Shown: positions 18,386 through 27,084, numbered from the stretch's first letter. The stretch is 58,504 bases of DNA from an uncultured Roseovarius sp. (GCF_913057115.1 NZ_CAJXNN010000024.1:1-58504); one strand, 5' to 3'. Made by a program: numbers and translations. Notes: generated from the letters alone by a model not told the origin.

Positions 18386-19638
18386 CGCAGCAAATCCTCC
18401 TCGAACGGAAAGCGCGAGAGAACCTCCATCCCGGTCTCGGTCATCAGGACTTGTTGCTCCAGCTTGACGCCCTCGGCCTCACCCTCCGCCCCGATATAGC
18501 TTTCCACACAAAGCGTCATGCCCGGCTCGATCACCCCGTCATAGCCTGCGTCGGGAAAATCGCCGTGGTGATAAAGGTACGGATATTCCCCGGTCATCCC
18601 ACAACCATGTGCCGACAGGTAATAGCGGTTGGCATAGTATTTCTCGGGAATGTCCCAAGCCGCATCGGCATAGTCGCGAAACGTCATACCGGGGCGCAGG
18701 ATGCCCATGTTGTGATGCACCTGCTCATAGGCCACCTTGTAAAGCTCGCGCTGCGTGGCCGTGGGCTTGCCCGGCCCCGCATGGAAGGTGCGGGAAAAAT
18801 CCGAGTAATAGCCGTGACAGCCCACCACATCGGTATCCAAGGCGATCAACTCATTCTCGCCGATCACGTTATCACTGGTTTCCTGAAACCAAGGGTTCGT
18901 CCGCTCCCCCGCGTTCAGCAACCGGGTTTCCACGTAATCCCCGTTCTGCGCGATCACCGATTGATGCAGGACCGACCATAACTCGGCCTCGGTCAATCCC
19001 GGGCGGATCGCCGCGCGCAGCTTGGCCACACCGATTTCCGTGGCCCGAAGCGAGGCATTGACGCATTTCATCTCTTCCGCCGATTTGATAGCCCGCGCCA
19101 TTTCCACCGGCTCCTGCGCATCGACAATCCGAAGGCCTTGATCGCGCAAGGCAATGGCAGCGCCCGCGTTCAACCGTTCCAGCCCCACGGTCGCGCCACG
19201 CCCGACAAGGCCCTGAATCTCATTCGCCATCTCTGCCGCCCACGCGGTTTCCCGCGCCGCAATATCAGGTCCGGCGGCCACGAAACTGGCGGTGCGCGCC
19301 GCGCGCACCTCGTCGATGGTCTCCAACCCGTCGGCCAAATGCGCACAGCCGGTAAATTCGAACAGGATCGACCGATCCGCCGTCAAAAGCAGATACCGCG
19401 ACGGCGCGTTGCGCTGGCTGAACACCTGCATGTTGCGCGCGCCGGTGGCATAGCGAATGTTCACCGGGTCCGACAGGATTACCGCCGCGATATCGCGCTT
19501 CGCCATTTCCGCCCGCACCCGGCCCAGCCGATAGACGCGCACCGACACAAGGTCGATCCCCTCATCCTCAGGCGACCGATCAAGCTGTGCCAAAGCTGCA
19601 AGGTCAGTGCGTTCCGCGTGCCAATCCAGTTCCGCCAT
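18382..19638 (-). CDS. M24 (creatinase/aminopeptidase-P fold) enzyme related to DMSP lyase DddP
   Basis: 418 aa from ATG 19638, which has AGGA 9 bases upstream; ATG 19644 is alternative. It shares with DddP the stretch VETRLLNAGERTNPWFQE and the whole metal site: Asp268, Asp270, Asp280, His344, Glu379, Glu394, at the same spacings as DddP Asp295/297/307, His371, Glu406/421 (numbering recalled). However, the position matching DddP Asp377, as I recall its proposed catalytic base, is Gly350. Tyr339 matches Tyr366. It is also shorter at the N-terminus. DMSP-lyase activity is therefore doubtful; a peptidase or other lyase is as likely. A divergent LysR gene probably controls it. Confidence 0.8.
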   Translation of the reverse strand: MAELDWHAERTDLAALAQLDRSPEDEGIDLVSVRVYRLGRVRAEMAKRDIAAVILSDPVNIRYATGARNMQVFSQRNAPSRYLLLTADRSILFEFTGCAHLADGLETIDEVRAARTASFVAAGPDIAARETAWAAEMANEIQGLVGRGATVGLERLNAGAAIALRDQGLRIVDAQEPVEMARAIKSAEEMKCVNASLRATEIGVAKLRAAIRPGLTEAELWSVLHQSVIAQNGDYVETRLLNAGERTNPWFQETSDNVIGENELIALDTDVVGCHGYYSDFSRTFHAGPGKPTATQRELYKVAYEQVHHNMGILRPGMTFRDYADAAWDIPEKYYANRYYLSAHGCGMTGEYPYLYHHGDFPDAGYDGVIEPGMTLCVESYIGAEGEAEGVKLEQQVLMTETGMEVLSRFPFEEDLLR

Positions 19639-19732
19639 AATCATCTTTCCTTACCCGTTACACGATTACCTAAACGATAGCATCAGACCCAAAAACACTG
19701 GAAATTCTCAGGCATTTCGATAACCAAAAGGA

Positions 19733-20602
19733 ATGACACAAGACAGACGCAGCCTGCCACCGCTCGAAGCCTTGGTGTTCTTTAACGCCGTGATGAAACG
19801 CGGCGGTTTTTCCGCTGCCGCCCCCGATCTCATGGTCTCGCAGGCGGCGGTCAGCAAACGCATCCGACAGCTTGAAGACTGGCTCGGCACACCGCTTTTC
19901 GAGCGCGGCGCGCGCCATGCCAATCCCACCGAAACCGCCCGCCGTCTGGAAGAACCCGTCAGGCTTGCGTTGGATTACCTGATGTCCTCGCTCGACACCG
20001 CCCGCACCAGCGAAAGCGATACCTTGCACATCGCGGCCAATGGGGCGGTGTCGATGTTCTGGCTCTATCCCCGGCTACAGGCTTTCGCCACCAGCGCGGA
20101 CGCCTGCAATGTCTCGGTCCTGACCGCCGATGAACCGGACGCCCTGACCGCCGATAAAATCGACCTTGCGGTGTTTTATGGCGAGGCCCCACCCCCCGGC
20201 TGGACGGGCAAGCGGCTGTTTGACGAAACGCTTGTCCCCGCCGCCGCACCTCAGGTCAACGTCGCCCCCGACCTGCCGCTCTTGGACTACCCACGCCTTG
20301 CTCCCGACTGGATCAACTGGGACGTCTGGCTGTCTCACCGGCCCGAGGCGACCCTCACACCCCGGCCCAAGGAAACCTGCCGCAGCTACGGCCACGCCAT
20401 CGGCCGTGCCTTGGCCGGGGACGGCATTGCATTGGCCAGCCGCCCGATGCTGGATGCGCTTTTTCATTCCGGCCAGCTGACCGAGGTGGGCGATACAGCA
20501 CTCACCACCTCGCGCCGGTATTGGCTGATCGAACCCCGCGCGGCACGACCATCTCCACAGGGCGCACGGCTTCAAGCCGCGCTGCACGACACCGGCCACT
20601 GA
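19733..20602 (+). CDS. LysR family transcriptional regulator (GcvA-like)
   Basis: 289 aa; ATG 19733. N-terminal winged helix-turn-helix LPPLEALVFFNAVMKRGGFS.AA...VSQAAVSKRIRQLE at residues 8-55, then a periplasmic-binding-protein-like effector domain. The LPPLEALVFF opening is the GcvA-type subgroup. It is divergent from the DddP-like M24 gene across about 90 bases, the classic arrangement for a LysR protein controlling its neighbour. The effector is unknown. Repeat copy B begins 18 bases after its stop codon. Confidence 0.9.
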   Translation: MTQDRRSLPPLEALVFFNAVMKRGGFSAAAPDLMVSQAAVSKRIRQLEDWLGTPLFERGARHANPTETARRLEEPVRLALDYLMSSLDTARTSESDTLHIAANGAVSMFWLYPRLQAFATSADACNVSVLTADEPDALTADKIDLAVFYGEAPPPGWTGKRLFDETLVPAAAPQVNVAPDLPLLDYPRLAPDWINWDVWLSHRPEATLTPRPKETCRSYGHAIGRALAGDGIALASRPMLDALFHSGQLTEVGDTALTTSRRYWLIEPRAARPSPQGARLQAALHDTGH

Positions 20603-20619
20603 TCCGCCCCGGCAGAACC

Positions 20620-20750
20620 GTACGAAACTCGCGTACGTTTCGTACGTTTCTCACCGCGCGCTCTGTTAACCCGCCGGGCTGCGGGGAAAAACACCGACGC
20701 GATACCGACGTAATACCGACCCGATGCAGACAGGGGTTTTCGTTGTTAAC
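20620..20750 (+). repeat. Family-1 intergenic repeat, copy B (131-bp form)
   Basis: Dyad GTACGAAAC (20620-20628), 8-base centre, GTTTCGTAC (20637-20645), a perfect inverted repeat. Three ACCGAC units start at 20693, 20704 and 20715 (11-bp period), and GTTAAC lies at 20745-20750. The form is 12 bases shorter than copies A and D, 11 of them between the units and the terminal GTTAAC. Similarity to copy C continues to about 20770. It follows the LysR stop by 17 bases and precedes pepF. Confidence 0.85.
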
Positions 20751-20855
20751 CAAGGGGTTAGGGCCGATTCTCCCAATCCCCCACCTGACCCCGCTTGAGC
20801 CTGCCGCCCAGCCCGCCTATGTCTGATCCCAAACCAGACACTAGGAGAGATGCGC

Positions 20856-22676
20856 ATGATCCCCCGTCCCCAGCCCACATTCGATGCCAACGCCAATGCC
20901 GGAGGCGACAATCTGGGCAAGCTGCCGGAATGGGACCTGAGCGATCTCTACCCCGCCCCGGACGCCCCCGAACTGCAAAAAGACCTTGATTGGCTGGAAA
21001 AGGCCTGCGCCGATTTTGCCAAGGATTACGAGGGCAAGCTGGCCGATCTTGATGCCGCTGGCCTGCTGGAATGCATCGAACGCGACGAGGCGATTTCCAA
21101 CATCGCCGGGCGCATCATGTCCTACGCGGGCCTGCGCTATCACCAGAACACAACCGATGGCGAACGCGCCAAATTCCTGTCCGACTGTCAGGAAAAGATC
21201 ACCAATATGACCACGCCCTTGGTGTTCTTCACGCTGGAACTGAACCGCCTCGACGAAGACAGCCTAAAAGCCATGTACGAGGCCAACCAAGACCTCGCCC
21301 GCTACGCCCCCGTGTTGCGCCGCATCCGGGCGATGAAACCCTACCAACTCTCTGATGAGCTTGAGAAATTCCTGCATGACATGGGCGTCGTGGGTGATGC
21401 GTGGGAGCGGCTGTTCGACGAAACCATCGCCGGCCTCACCTTCACCGTCAACGGCGAGGAAATGGGCATCGAATCCACCCTCAACCTGCTCACCGAACAA
21501 GACCGCGACCAACGCGAGGCCGCCGCCCGCGAACTGGCCCGCGTCTTCGGCCAAAACATCCGCACCTTCGCCCGCGTCCACAACACCTCGGCCAAGGAAA
21601 AAGAAGTGGTCGACCGTTGGCGCGGCATGCCCACGCCGCAAACGGGCCGCCACCTGTCCAATGACGTGGAACCCGAAGTGGTCGAGGCCCTGCGCAACGC
21701 CGTGGTCGAGGCTTACCCGAAGCTCTCGCACCGCTATTACGAGCTGAAACGCAAATGGCTGGGCCTTGACCGCATGCAGGTCTGGGACCGCAACGCGCCG
21801 CTGCCGATGGACGATAAAAAGGTGGTCGATTGGGACAGCGCCCGCGACATCGTGATGGAGGCTTATTCGGCCTTCGATCCGCGCATGGGCGATCTGGCCG
21901 AGCCTTTCTTTTCAAAGGGTTGGATCGACGCAGGCGTGAAACCCGGCAAGGCGCCCGGCGCCTTCGCCCACCCCACGGTGACCAATGTCCACCCCTATGT
22001 GATGCTGAATTACCTGGGCAAACCGCGTGACGTGATGACCCTTGCGCATGAGCTGGGCCACGGCGTGCACCAAGTGCTGGCCGCCGACCAAGGCGAACTG
22101 CTGTCGTCAACCCCGCTCACGCTTGCCGAAACGGCCTCGGTCTTTGGTGAAATGCTCACCTTCCGAAAGATGCTCGACAAGGCCGCCAATGACGCCGAAC
22201 GCAAGGTGCTTCTGGCCGGCAAGGTCGAGGATATGATCAACACGGTGGTCCGTCAGATCGCCTTTTATGATTTCGAATGCAAACTGCACGAGGCGCGCCG
22301 CGGCGGGGAACTGACCCCCGATGACATCAACGCGTTGTGGATGTCGGTACAGGCCGAAAGCCTTGGACCGGCCTTTGATTTCATGGATGGGTACGAGACC
22401 TTCTGGGCCTATATCCCGCATTTCGTGCACTCGCCCTTCTACGTCTACGCCTATGCCTTCGGCGATGGCCTCGTGAACGCGCTTTATGCGGTCTACGAGG
22501 AAACCCCCGAGGGCTTCCAGGACAAGTATTTCGACATGCTCAAGGCGGGCGGCTCCATGCACCATTCCGAGCTTCTTGCCCCCTTCGGCCTTGATGCCAG
22601 CGACCCGGCCTTCTGGGACAAGGGGCTGAGCATGATCTCGGGGCTGATTGACGAGTTGGAAGCGATGGAGGGGTAA
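20856..22676 (+). CDS. pepF: M3 family oligoendopeptidase F
   Basis: 606 aa from ATG 20856. The ATG at 20850 sits only two bases from AGGAG, whereas 20856 has eight, so the second start is preferred. A cytoplasmic zinc metallopeptidase cleaving short peptides. Zinc motif HELGHGVHQ at about residues 396-404, with the downstream Glu in LAETASVFGEML. The N-terminal part (WDLSDLYP...) is the typical PepF start, and length is normal for the family. Repeat copy B occupies its upstream region, so the promoter lies in or next to the repeat. Confidence 0.93.
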   Translation: MIPRPQPTFDANANAGGDNLGKLPEWDLSDLYPAPDAPELQKDLDWLEKACADFAKDYEGKLADLDAAGLLECIERDEAISNIAGRIMSYAGLRYHQNTTDGERAKFLSDCQEKITNMTTPLVFFTLELNRLDEDSLKAMYEANQDLARYAPVLRRIRAMKPYQLSDELEKFLHDMGVVGDAWERLFDETIAGLTFTVNGEEMGIESTLNLLTEQDRDQREAAARELARVFGQNIRTFARVHNTSAKEKEVVDRWRGMPTPQTGRHLSNDVEPEVVEALRNAVVEAYPKLSHRYYELKRKWLGLDRMQVWDRNAPLPMDDKKVVDWDSARDIVMEAYSAFDPRMGDLAEPFFSKGWIDAGVKPGKAPGAFAHPTVTNVHPYVMLNYLGKPRDVMTLAHELGHGVHQVLAADQGELLSSTPLTLAETASVFGEMLTFRKMLDKAANDAERKVLLAGKVEDMINTVVRQIAFYDFECKLHEARRGGELTPDDINALWMSVQAESLGPAFDFMDGYETFWAYIPHFVHSPFYVYAYAFGDGLVNALYAVYEETPEGFQDKYFDMLKAGGSMHHSELLAPFGLDASDPAFWDKGLSMISGLIDELEAMEG

Positions 22677-22688
22677 CACCCCGCGCGC

Positions 22689-22716
22689 CCCGCGCCCTGA
22701 CATTTCCGGGCGCGGG
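22689..22716 (+). terminator. Hairpin downstream of pepF
   Basis: CCCGCGCCC (22689-22697) pairs perfectly with GGGCGCGGG (22708-22716) across a 10-base loop, 13 bases past the pepF stop. There is no T run, so it may be a factor-dependent terminator or only an mRNA-stabilising hairpin. Confidence 0.45.
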
Positions 22717-22851
22717 ATATCTGCGTAACAGCGTCGCAACCGCTTCAAAACACCCATGAAACTCACCACATGTTTCGGGGAAGCACAGAGCGCGTCGACG
22801 ATGCTATCCGTGCATCCACCTACCTACTTTGCACAAGAAATGGAGGCCGCC

Positions 22852-23127
22852 ATGGGTCGTGAAACAGTCCTGTTCAGCAGCAAGGAACCAAAAGCACGCG
22901 GTGATGTCAGCGCCTTTCTGCGCGACTTGGCCGACCGTCTTGATGCCGGGCGCGTCACGCTTCGCCAAGGCGAAAGCGAAATCGTGATGGACCTGCCCGA
23001 ACAGCTGGTTCTGGAACTCAAGGTCGAGGATGAGGAAAAGCGCCGTAAAGGCATTCAGCACAGCCTTGAGGTGGAACTGAAATGGTATGACGGGCAAGCG
23101 CACCCCGGTGGCGTGGAACTCGGGTGA
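22852..23127 (+). CDS. Amphi-Trp domain-containing protein
   Basis: 91 aa; ATG 22852 is preceded by GGAGG at five bases, which decides the start over upstream in-frame ATGs. Sequence pattern MGRETVLFSSKE..RGDVSAFLRDLADRLDAG.VTL..GESEI.MDLP...VLELKVE.EEK....HSLEVELKW is the amphi-Trp domain, a small amphipathic fold ending in a conserved Trp. Function is not established. It is a single gene followed by a structured repeat region at 23243-23378. Confidence 0.8.
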   Translation: MGRETVLFSSKEPKARGDVSAFLRDLADRLDAGRVTLRQGESEIVMDLPEQLVLELKVEDEEKRRKGIQHSLEVELKWYDGQAHPGGVELG

Positions 23128-23242
23128 GGGTGGCCTGCCGCACGCAGGCAATCGCGCCTCTGCAGGCGTGTCATTATCGAATGGAAGCGAATTCGGGGCT
23201 CTGCCCCCTGCGTTGAAAACCCGACAATTTTCAACGCTCCCC

Positions 23243-23356
23243 AAAGCGTTCCGCGTTCAACCTGAGACATCAAACAAATGCGGAACGCGCGCAAAGATTG
23301 AGCGGAGCACTGCATTTCGCGAAAATCTGTGATTAAGGTGTTTCGCGAAACGCTTT
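23243..23356. repeat. Nested inverted repeats
   Basis: Outer arms AAAGCGTTCCGC (23243-23254) and GCGAAACGCTTT (23345-23356) match in 11 of 12 positions. Inside, GCGTTCCGC (23246-23254) also pairs perfectly with GCGGAACGC (23280-23288), so two foldings compete. Two identical palindromes TTTCGCGAAA lie at 23315-23324 and 23341-23350. This resembles the dispersed palindromic intergenic repeats of alphaproteobacteria. It lies between the convergent amphi-Trp and 5-formyl-THF cyclo-ligase genes; the rest of that 285-base gap shows no gene. Confidence 0.65.
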
Positions 23357-23378
23357 AGGATATTCATGAACAGAAGAC
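23357..23378 (+). repeat. Family-2 module, degenerate copy
   Basis: TAGGATATTCATGAACAGAAGA here matches the copy at 39522-39544 in most positions (GGATATT, then TGAACAGAAGA). It directly follows the inverted repeats at 23243-23356, in keeping with the hairpins-then-module order of the complete copies. Orientation follows the upstream plus-strand gene. Confidence 0.55.
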
Positions 23379-23412
23379 GGGCGGTGTGTTTAAGAGTTTT
23401 TAACCGATTGAT

Positions 23413-23979
23413 CTAATGATCGGAAAAACTCAGGACGCCGGATTCGGTGACGATCATATCAAGCGGTTGGTCGGTCGGCTCCAGCGGAAGGTTATCCGAC
23501 TCCTGCGCGGCATAGGCAAAACCGATGGCCAGCGTCGGGCGTTTTGAGCGCAGAAGCTCCAAGGTGCGGTCGTAGAACCCGCCGCCATAGCCAAGCCGCC
23601 CGCCATGCCGGTCGAAGGCCACAAGCGGCACGATGAGGATTTCCGGCTCAAGGAAATCATCCCGTTCAGGGATCATCGCGCCAAAGGGGCCTTCCTTCAG
23701 GGCGCAGCCTGGCTCCCACCGGGAAAACTTTAGCGGCAGGCCTTTGCCTTGGATCACCGGCACGCCCACGGGGCCGTGCGCTGCCGCTTCTTCCATGGCG
23801 GGCACCGGGTCGATCTCGGTGCGGATCGGCATGTAACCAGACAGCGGCACGCCACGGTGCCCAGCCAAGACCTGCGAAAGATGCCCCGCAGCCCCCGGCC
23901 CCGCCGCCTCATGCGCCGCCTTCCGCCGTGCGAAGGCCGCCTTGCGCGCCTCGGCTTTGATTGCTGTCAAATCGGTCAT
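23413..23979 (-). CDS. 5-formyltetrahydrofolate cyclo-ligase
   Basis: 188 aa. ATP-dependent conversion of 5-formyl-THF to 5,10-methenyl-THF in one-carbon metabolism, cytoplasmic. Motifs seen: substrate/ATP region SGYMPIRTEIDP, and LIVPLVAFDRHGGRLGYGGGFYDRTL, the family signature, at about residues 117-144. ATG 23979 overlaps the mgtE stop (ATGA), so it is translated together with mgtE. Length is normal. Confidence 0.93.
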   Translation of the reverse strand: MTDLTAIKAEARKAAFARRKAAHEAAGPGAAGHLSQVLAGHRGVPLSGYMPIRTEIDPVPAMEEAAAHGPVGVPVIQGKGLPLKFSRWEPGCALKEGPFGAMIPERDDFLEPEILIVPLVAFDRHGGRLGYGGGFYDRTLELLRSKRPTLAIGFAYAAQESDNLPLEPTDQPLDMIVTESGVLSFSDH

Positions 23980-25370
23980 AAAAGCACCATCGCCGCCAGT
24001 CCCAGAAAGGCGAAGAACCCGACCACATCCGTCACCGTCGTCACGAAAGCGCCGGAGGCCAAGGCCGGGTCAACGCCCATGCGGTCCAGTATGATCGGTA
24101 TCACCGTGCCCGCGAGCCCCGCGACGACCAGATTGATCACCATTGCGGCAGCGATCACATAGCCCAGTTCCGGGCCACCGAACCACAGCACACCCACCAC
24201 GCCCATCACCACGGCGAAGATCAGCCCGTTCACAAGCCCCACCAAGACCTCGCGCCGGATCACCCGCCAGACGTTGGAGCCGGTAAGGTCCTTGGTGGCA
24301 ATGGCCCTCACCGCCACGGTCAGGCTTTGGGTGCCCGCATTGCCACCCATCGAGGCCACGATAGGCATCAAAACCGCAAGCGCCACGATTTGCGCGATGG
24401 CCGCCTCGAACTGCGCGATGACCAGCGAGGCGAGGATCGCGGTGACAAGGTTCACCGCAAGCCACGGAAAGCGCCGCTTGGTGGTGTCGATCACCCTGTC
24501 GGCAAGGCTGCTTTCATCGCCGACACCGGCCAAGCGCATGATGTCTTCCTCATGCTCTTCATCCAGCACGACCATGGCGTCGTCGATGGTGATTACGCCA
24601 ACCAAACGCTCGTTTTCGTCCACGACCGGGGCGGAAATCAGGTGGTATTGGTTGAAAGCATAGGCCACGTCGCCCTCGTCCTGCGTGACGGGAATGATAT
24701 GGAAGGTCTCCTCCACCAAGTCCTTGAGCATCACCTCACGCCGTGCCGCCATCAGCTTGCCCAAGGTCACATTACCCACCGGCCGCAGGCGCGGATCGAC
24801 AAGAATCAGATGGTAAAACTGGTCCGGCAAATCCTCTTGATTGCGCAGGAAATCAATCGCCTCGCCCACGTTCCAATGCTCGGGCGCCATGACCACTTCG
24901 CGCTGCATCAGGCGGCCCGCGGAATACTCCGGGTAGGTCAGCGATTGCTGCACCGCAACCCGATCGCCATGTTCCAGCGCGCTCAGGATGGCCTGTTGCT
25001 GCTGATCCTCCAAATCCTCAACAAGATCAACAACATCATCGGATTCCAGATCGCGTACCGCATCGGCCAAGACCTCGGGGCGCAGGAGGCCAATCACCTC
25101 TTCGCGTATGGAATCGTCGAGTTCCGACAGGATGTCGCCATCGAACTCGACGCCGTAAAGCTCGATCAACCGGCGCCGGTCAAAGGCGTTGATCTGTTCC
25201 AGAAGGTCGGCGATATCCGCCGGGTGCAGCGGCTCCATCTCCTTGAGCAGCAGGTCGCGGTCCTCGATATCCACCGCATAGATGATCCGCGCCACCGCTT
25301 GGCGGTCCAGAAGATAGGCGTCGTCCTCGCGTTCGGGGTCGGGCTCTGCCTGATAGCTGTCTTCGGCCAT
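23976..25370 (-). CDS. mgtE: Magnesium transporter MgtE
   Basis: 464 aa from ATG 25370, preceded by a GGGGGCGG run; an upstream TTG at 25433 would add 21 residues that lack family likeness. Order: N-domain (LHPADIADLLEQ), two CBS domains (about 140-260, including HLISAPVVDENERLVGVITIDD), a linking helix, then five transmembrane helices with the pore motif MPIVASMGGNAGTQSLTV. It imports Mg2+ down its gradient and closes when the cytoplasmic domain is Mg2+-loaded. It is coupled to the 5-formyl-THF cyclo-ligase gene downstream. Confidence 0.95.
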   Translation of the reverse strand: MAEDSYQAEPDPEREDDAYLLDRQAVARIIYAVDIEDRDLLLKEMEPLHPADIADLLEQINAFDRRRLIELYGVEFDGDILSELDDSIREEVIGLLRPEVLADAVRDLESDDVVDLVEDLEDQQQQAILSALEHGDRVAVQQSLTYPEYSAGRLMQREVVMAPEHWNVGEAIDFLRNQEDLPDQFYHLILVDPRLRPVGNVTLGKLMAARREVMLKDLVEETFHIIPVTQDEGDVAYAFNQYHLISAPVVDENERLVGVITIDDAMVVLDEEHEEDIMRLAGVGDESSLADRVIDTTKRRFPWLAVNLVTAILASLVIAQFEAAIAQIVALAVLMPIVASMGGNAGTQSLTVAVRAIATKDLTGSNVWRVIRREVLVGLVNGLIFAVVMGVVGVLWFGGPELGYVIAAAMVINLVVAGLAGTVIPIILDRMGVDPALASGAFVTTVTDVVGFFAFLGLAAMVLL

Positions 25371-25504
25371 GTCCGCCCCCTGTTCGATCCCTACATGCTT
25401 GGAAGGAGTAATAAAGCCGCTCACAGAAGACAATGCCCATGCTGTGACTTGCCAAAGCCAAGCGCGCCCTAGGTTTGGACCATATCACAAGACACGAGGC
25501 CGCC

Positions 25505-25753
25505 ATGTCCGATCCAAGCCCGCAGACCGCCATCCATCTCGCCCGCGCCGTGGAGGCGATAGATGCCCAGTTCGGCGAGGGCTTTGCCCGCCAGCATCCT
25601 GAGCTGGTCGCCAGCCTCGTACAAAGCGCCACGATCGAGTCCGCCGTCGCCACAGGCTATACCGCGCACAGGCAGGCCCTTGAGCTTGCAGAGAAAATTG
25701 GTGCCGAGACCTGCGAGACCATCCTGAAACTCAAGCCACGGATCTTCGGCTAA
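25505..25753 (+). CDS. Small conserved hypothetical protein
   Basis: 82 aa; ATG 25505 follows GAGG at five bases. The protein is helical and soluble (MSDPSPQTAIHLARAVEAIDAQFGEGFARQHPELVASLV...), with no membrane segment or known motif. I do not recognise a family. The good ribosome site and plausible composition support it as real. It starts divergently from mgtE and ends overlapping the convergent CAP gene by four bases. Confidence 0.65.
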   Translation: MSDPSPQTAIHLARAVEAIDAQFGEGFARQHPELVASLVQSATIESAVATGYTAHRQALELAEKIGAETCETILKLKPRIFG

Positions 25754-26193
25754 CAGCCGGGCTTTGCCAGAACCATGACCCACAGGTTTCCAGGGCCGCG
25801 CACGAGGCCGAACTCGCGCGCTTGGCTGGCCAATATATTGCGTCGGTGCCCCGGTGAAGCCATCCAGCCGCTTAAAACCTGCTCAAGGCTGCCCTGCCCC
25901 TTGGCGATATTCTCCGCCACGAAGCAAAAGCCATAGCCTTGCCCGCGCACCCGGTCGCCAACGCTGCTGCCGTTCGATCCGGTGTGACTGAAAGCCCCGG
26001 TATCGGCCAGATCGCGGGCATGGGCGGCGGCGGCTTGGGTCAACTGGCGGTTTACGCTCAAGGCGCTGCGCCCGGCCTCAGCCCGGCTGGCATTGATCTG
26101 GTCGCGCGCGCTTGGGCCTAGGTCTTGCATCGCTTGCGCCACAGCCGCCACAGGCAGCAAAAGCGCAAAACTAAGGTAAATCAGAAGGCGCAT
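25750..26193 (-). CDS. Exported CAP-domain (SCP/PR-1-like) protein
   Basis: 147 aa; ATG 26193 after GGAGG. A signal peptide (MRLLIYLSFALLLPVAAVAQA) is followed by a CAP domain: INASRAEAGRSALSVN, AAAAHARDLADTGAFSHTGSNG, GFCFVAENIAKGQ, WMASPGHRRNIL. The SHTG and ENIA/HRRNIL motifs are those of bacterial YkwD-like proteins. Location should be periplasmic or secreted; activity is unknown for most bacterial members. Confidence 0.9.
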   Translation of the reverse strand: MRLLIYLSFALLLPVAAVAQAMQDLGPSARDQINASRAEAGRSALSVNRQLTQAAAAHARDLADTGAFSHTGSNGSSVGDRVRGQGYGFCFVAENIAKGQGSLEQVLSGWMASPGHRRNILASQAREFGLVRGPGNLWVMVLAKPGC

Positions 26194-26238
26194 GTCGGTG
26201 TCCTCCGCTGGCCTTTCGAACCTAGCGCAAGCCGCCCG

Positions 26239-27027
26239 TCACGTCACCTTGGAAAGAACCTCAAGCGCCGCTGCGTGCTGCTCCCGCCCCGCTGCGGCCA
26301 CAACGCGCCCCCCGTCATGTGCGGGCCCGCCCCGCCAATCGGTGACGATCCCGCCCGCGGCCTCGATCACCGCGATCGGGGCTTGAACGTCATAGGCGTT
26401 CAGTCCGGCTTCGATCACAAGGTCAATCTGCCCGGCGGCCAGCATGGCATAGGCATAGCAATCCATCCCGTAGCGTGTCAGGCGTACCTTGTCAGAGACA
26501 GCGCGAAAGGCCGCGCCCTCCTCAGCGCTGCCCACTTCGGGAAAGGTGGTGAACAGGATCGCCTCGCCAAGGGGACGGTCCCCGAGCACCCGCAAATCCC
26601 GCGGACCTTGCGGGCCGTGCATCCGGGCCCCTGCGAAACCACCCTCGAAGCGCTCCCCGATATAGGGTTGGTCGATCACGCCATAGATCGGCCCGTTGCC
26701 ATCTGACACGGCAATCAGAATGCCCCAAGTGGGGGCGCCCGACAGGAACGCCCGCGTTCCATCAATCGGGTCCAACACCCATGTCAGGCCGCTGGTGCCC
26801 TCGGTATGCCCGAACTCTTCGCCCAGGATGGCATCCTGCGGGCGCATCTCGGCGAGCACGGCACGCATCGCGCGCTCCGTGGCGCGGTCGCCTTCGGTCA
26901 CGGGGTCAAACCCTTCGCCGGCCTTGTTATCCGCAGTCAGCCCATCCGCCCGAAAAAACGGAAGCACGGCCGCCCGGGCGGCATCCGCCAAGGCATGGGC
27001 CGTGCTTTTGATGTTCTCAATATCCAT
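26239..27027 (-). CDS. hisN: Inositol-monophosphatase-family phosphatase, probably histidinol-phosphatase
   Basis: 262 aa from ATG 27027. Metal-binding motifs of the family: GEEFGH, WVLDPIDGTRAFLSG (about residues 82-96) and YDVQAPIAVIEAAGG. The GMDCYAYAMLAAGQIDLVIEAG region and DGTRAF variant fit the HisN-type histidinol-phosphatase group better than true inositol phosphatases or CysQ. Reaction expected: Mg2+-dependent dephosphorylation of L-histidinol phosphate. No his genes are adjacent, so the substrate remains inferred. Confidence 0.82.
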   Translation of the reverse strand: MDIENIKSTAHALADAARAAVLPFFRADGLTADNKAGEGFDPVTEGDRATERAMRAVLAEMRPQDAILGEEFGHTEGTSGLTWVLDPIDGTRAFLSGAPTWGILIAVSDGNGPIYGVIDQPYIGERFEGGFAGARMHGPQGPRDLRVLGDRPLGEAILFTTFPEVGSAEEGAAFRAVSDKVRLTRYGMDCYAYAMLAAGQIDLVIEAGLNAYDVQAPIAVIEAAGGIVTDWRGGPAHDGGRVVAAAGREQHAAALEVLSKVT

Positions 27028-27084
27028 GTGCCACCCGGAGCCTCGGCAATTCACCTTAGCCTCTAGCCCGGTTGGCGTTCAGGC

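Noticed and set aside
18382..19638. Calling the M24 gene dddP (DMSP lyase)
   Set aside because: The position equivalent to DddP Asp377 is Gly, and the N-terminus is shorter. Only the fold and metal site are shared.
20745..20765. CtrA binding site (TTAA-N7-TTAA) in the terminal GTTAAC part of the repeat
   Set aside because: The second half-site reads GTTA at the required spacing, and copies A and D lack it. Only the half-site resemblance remains.
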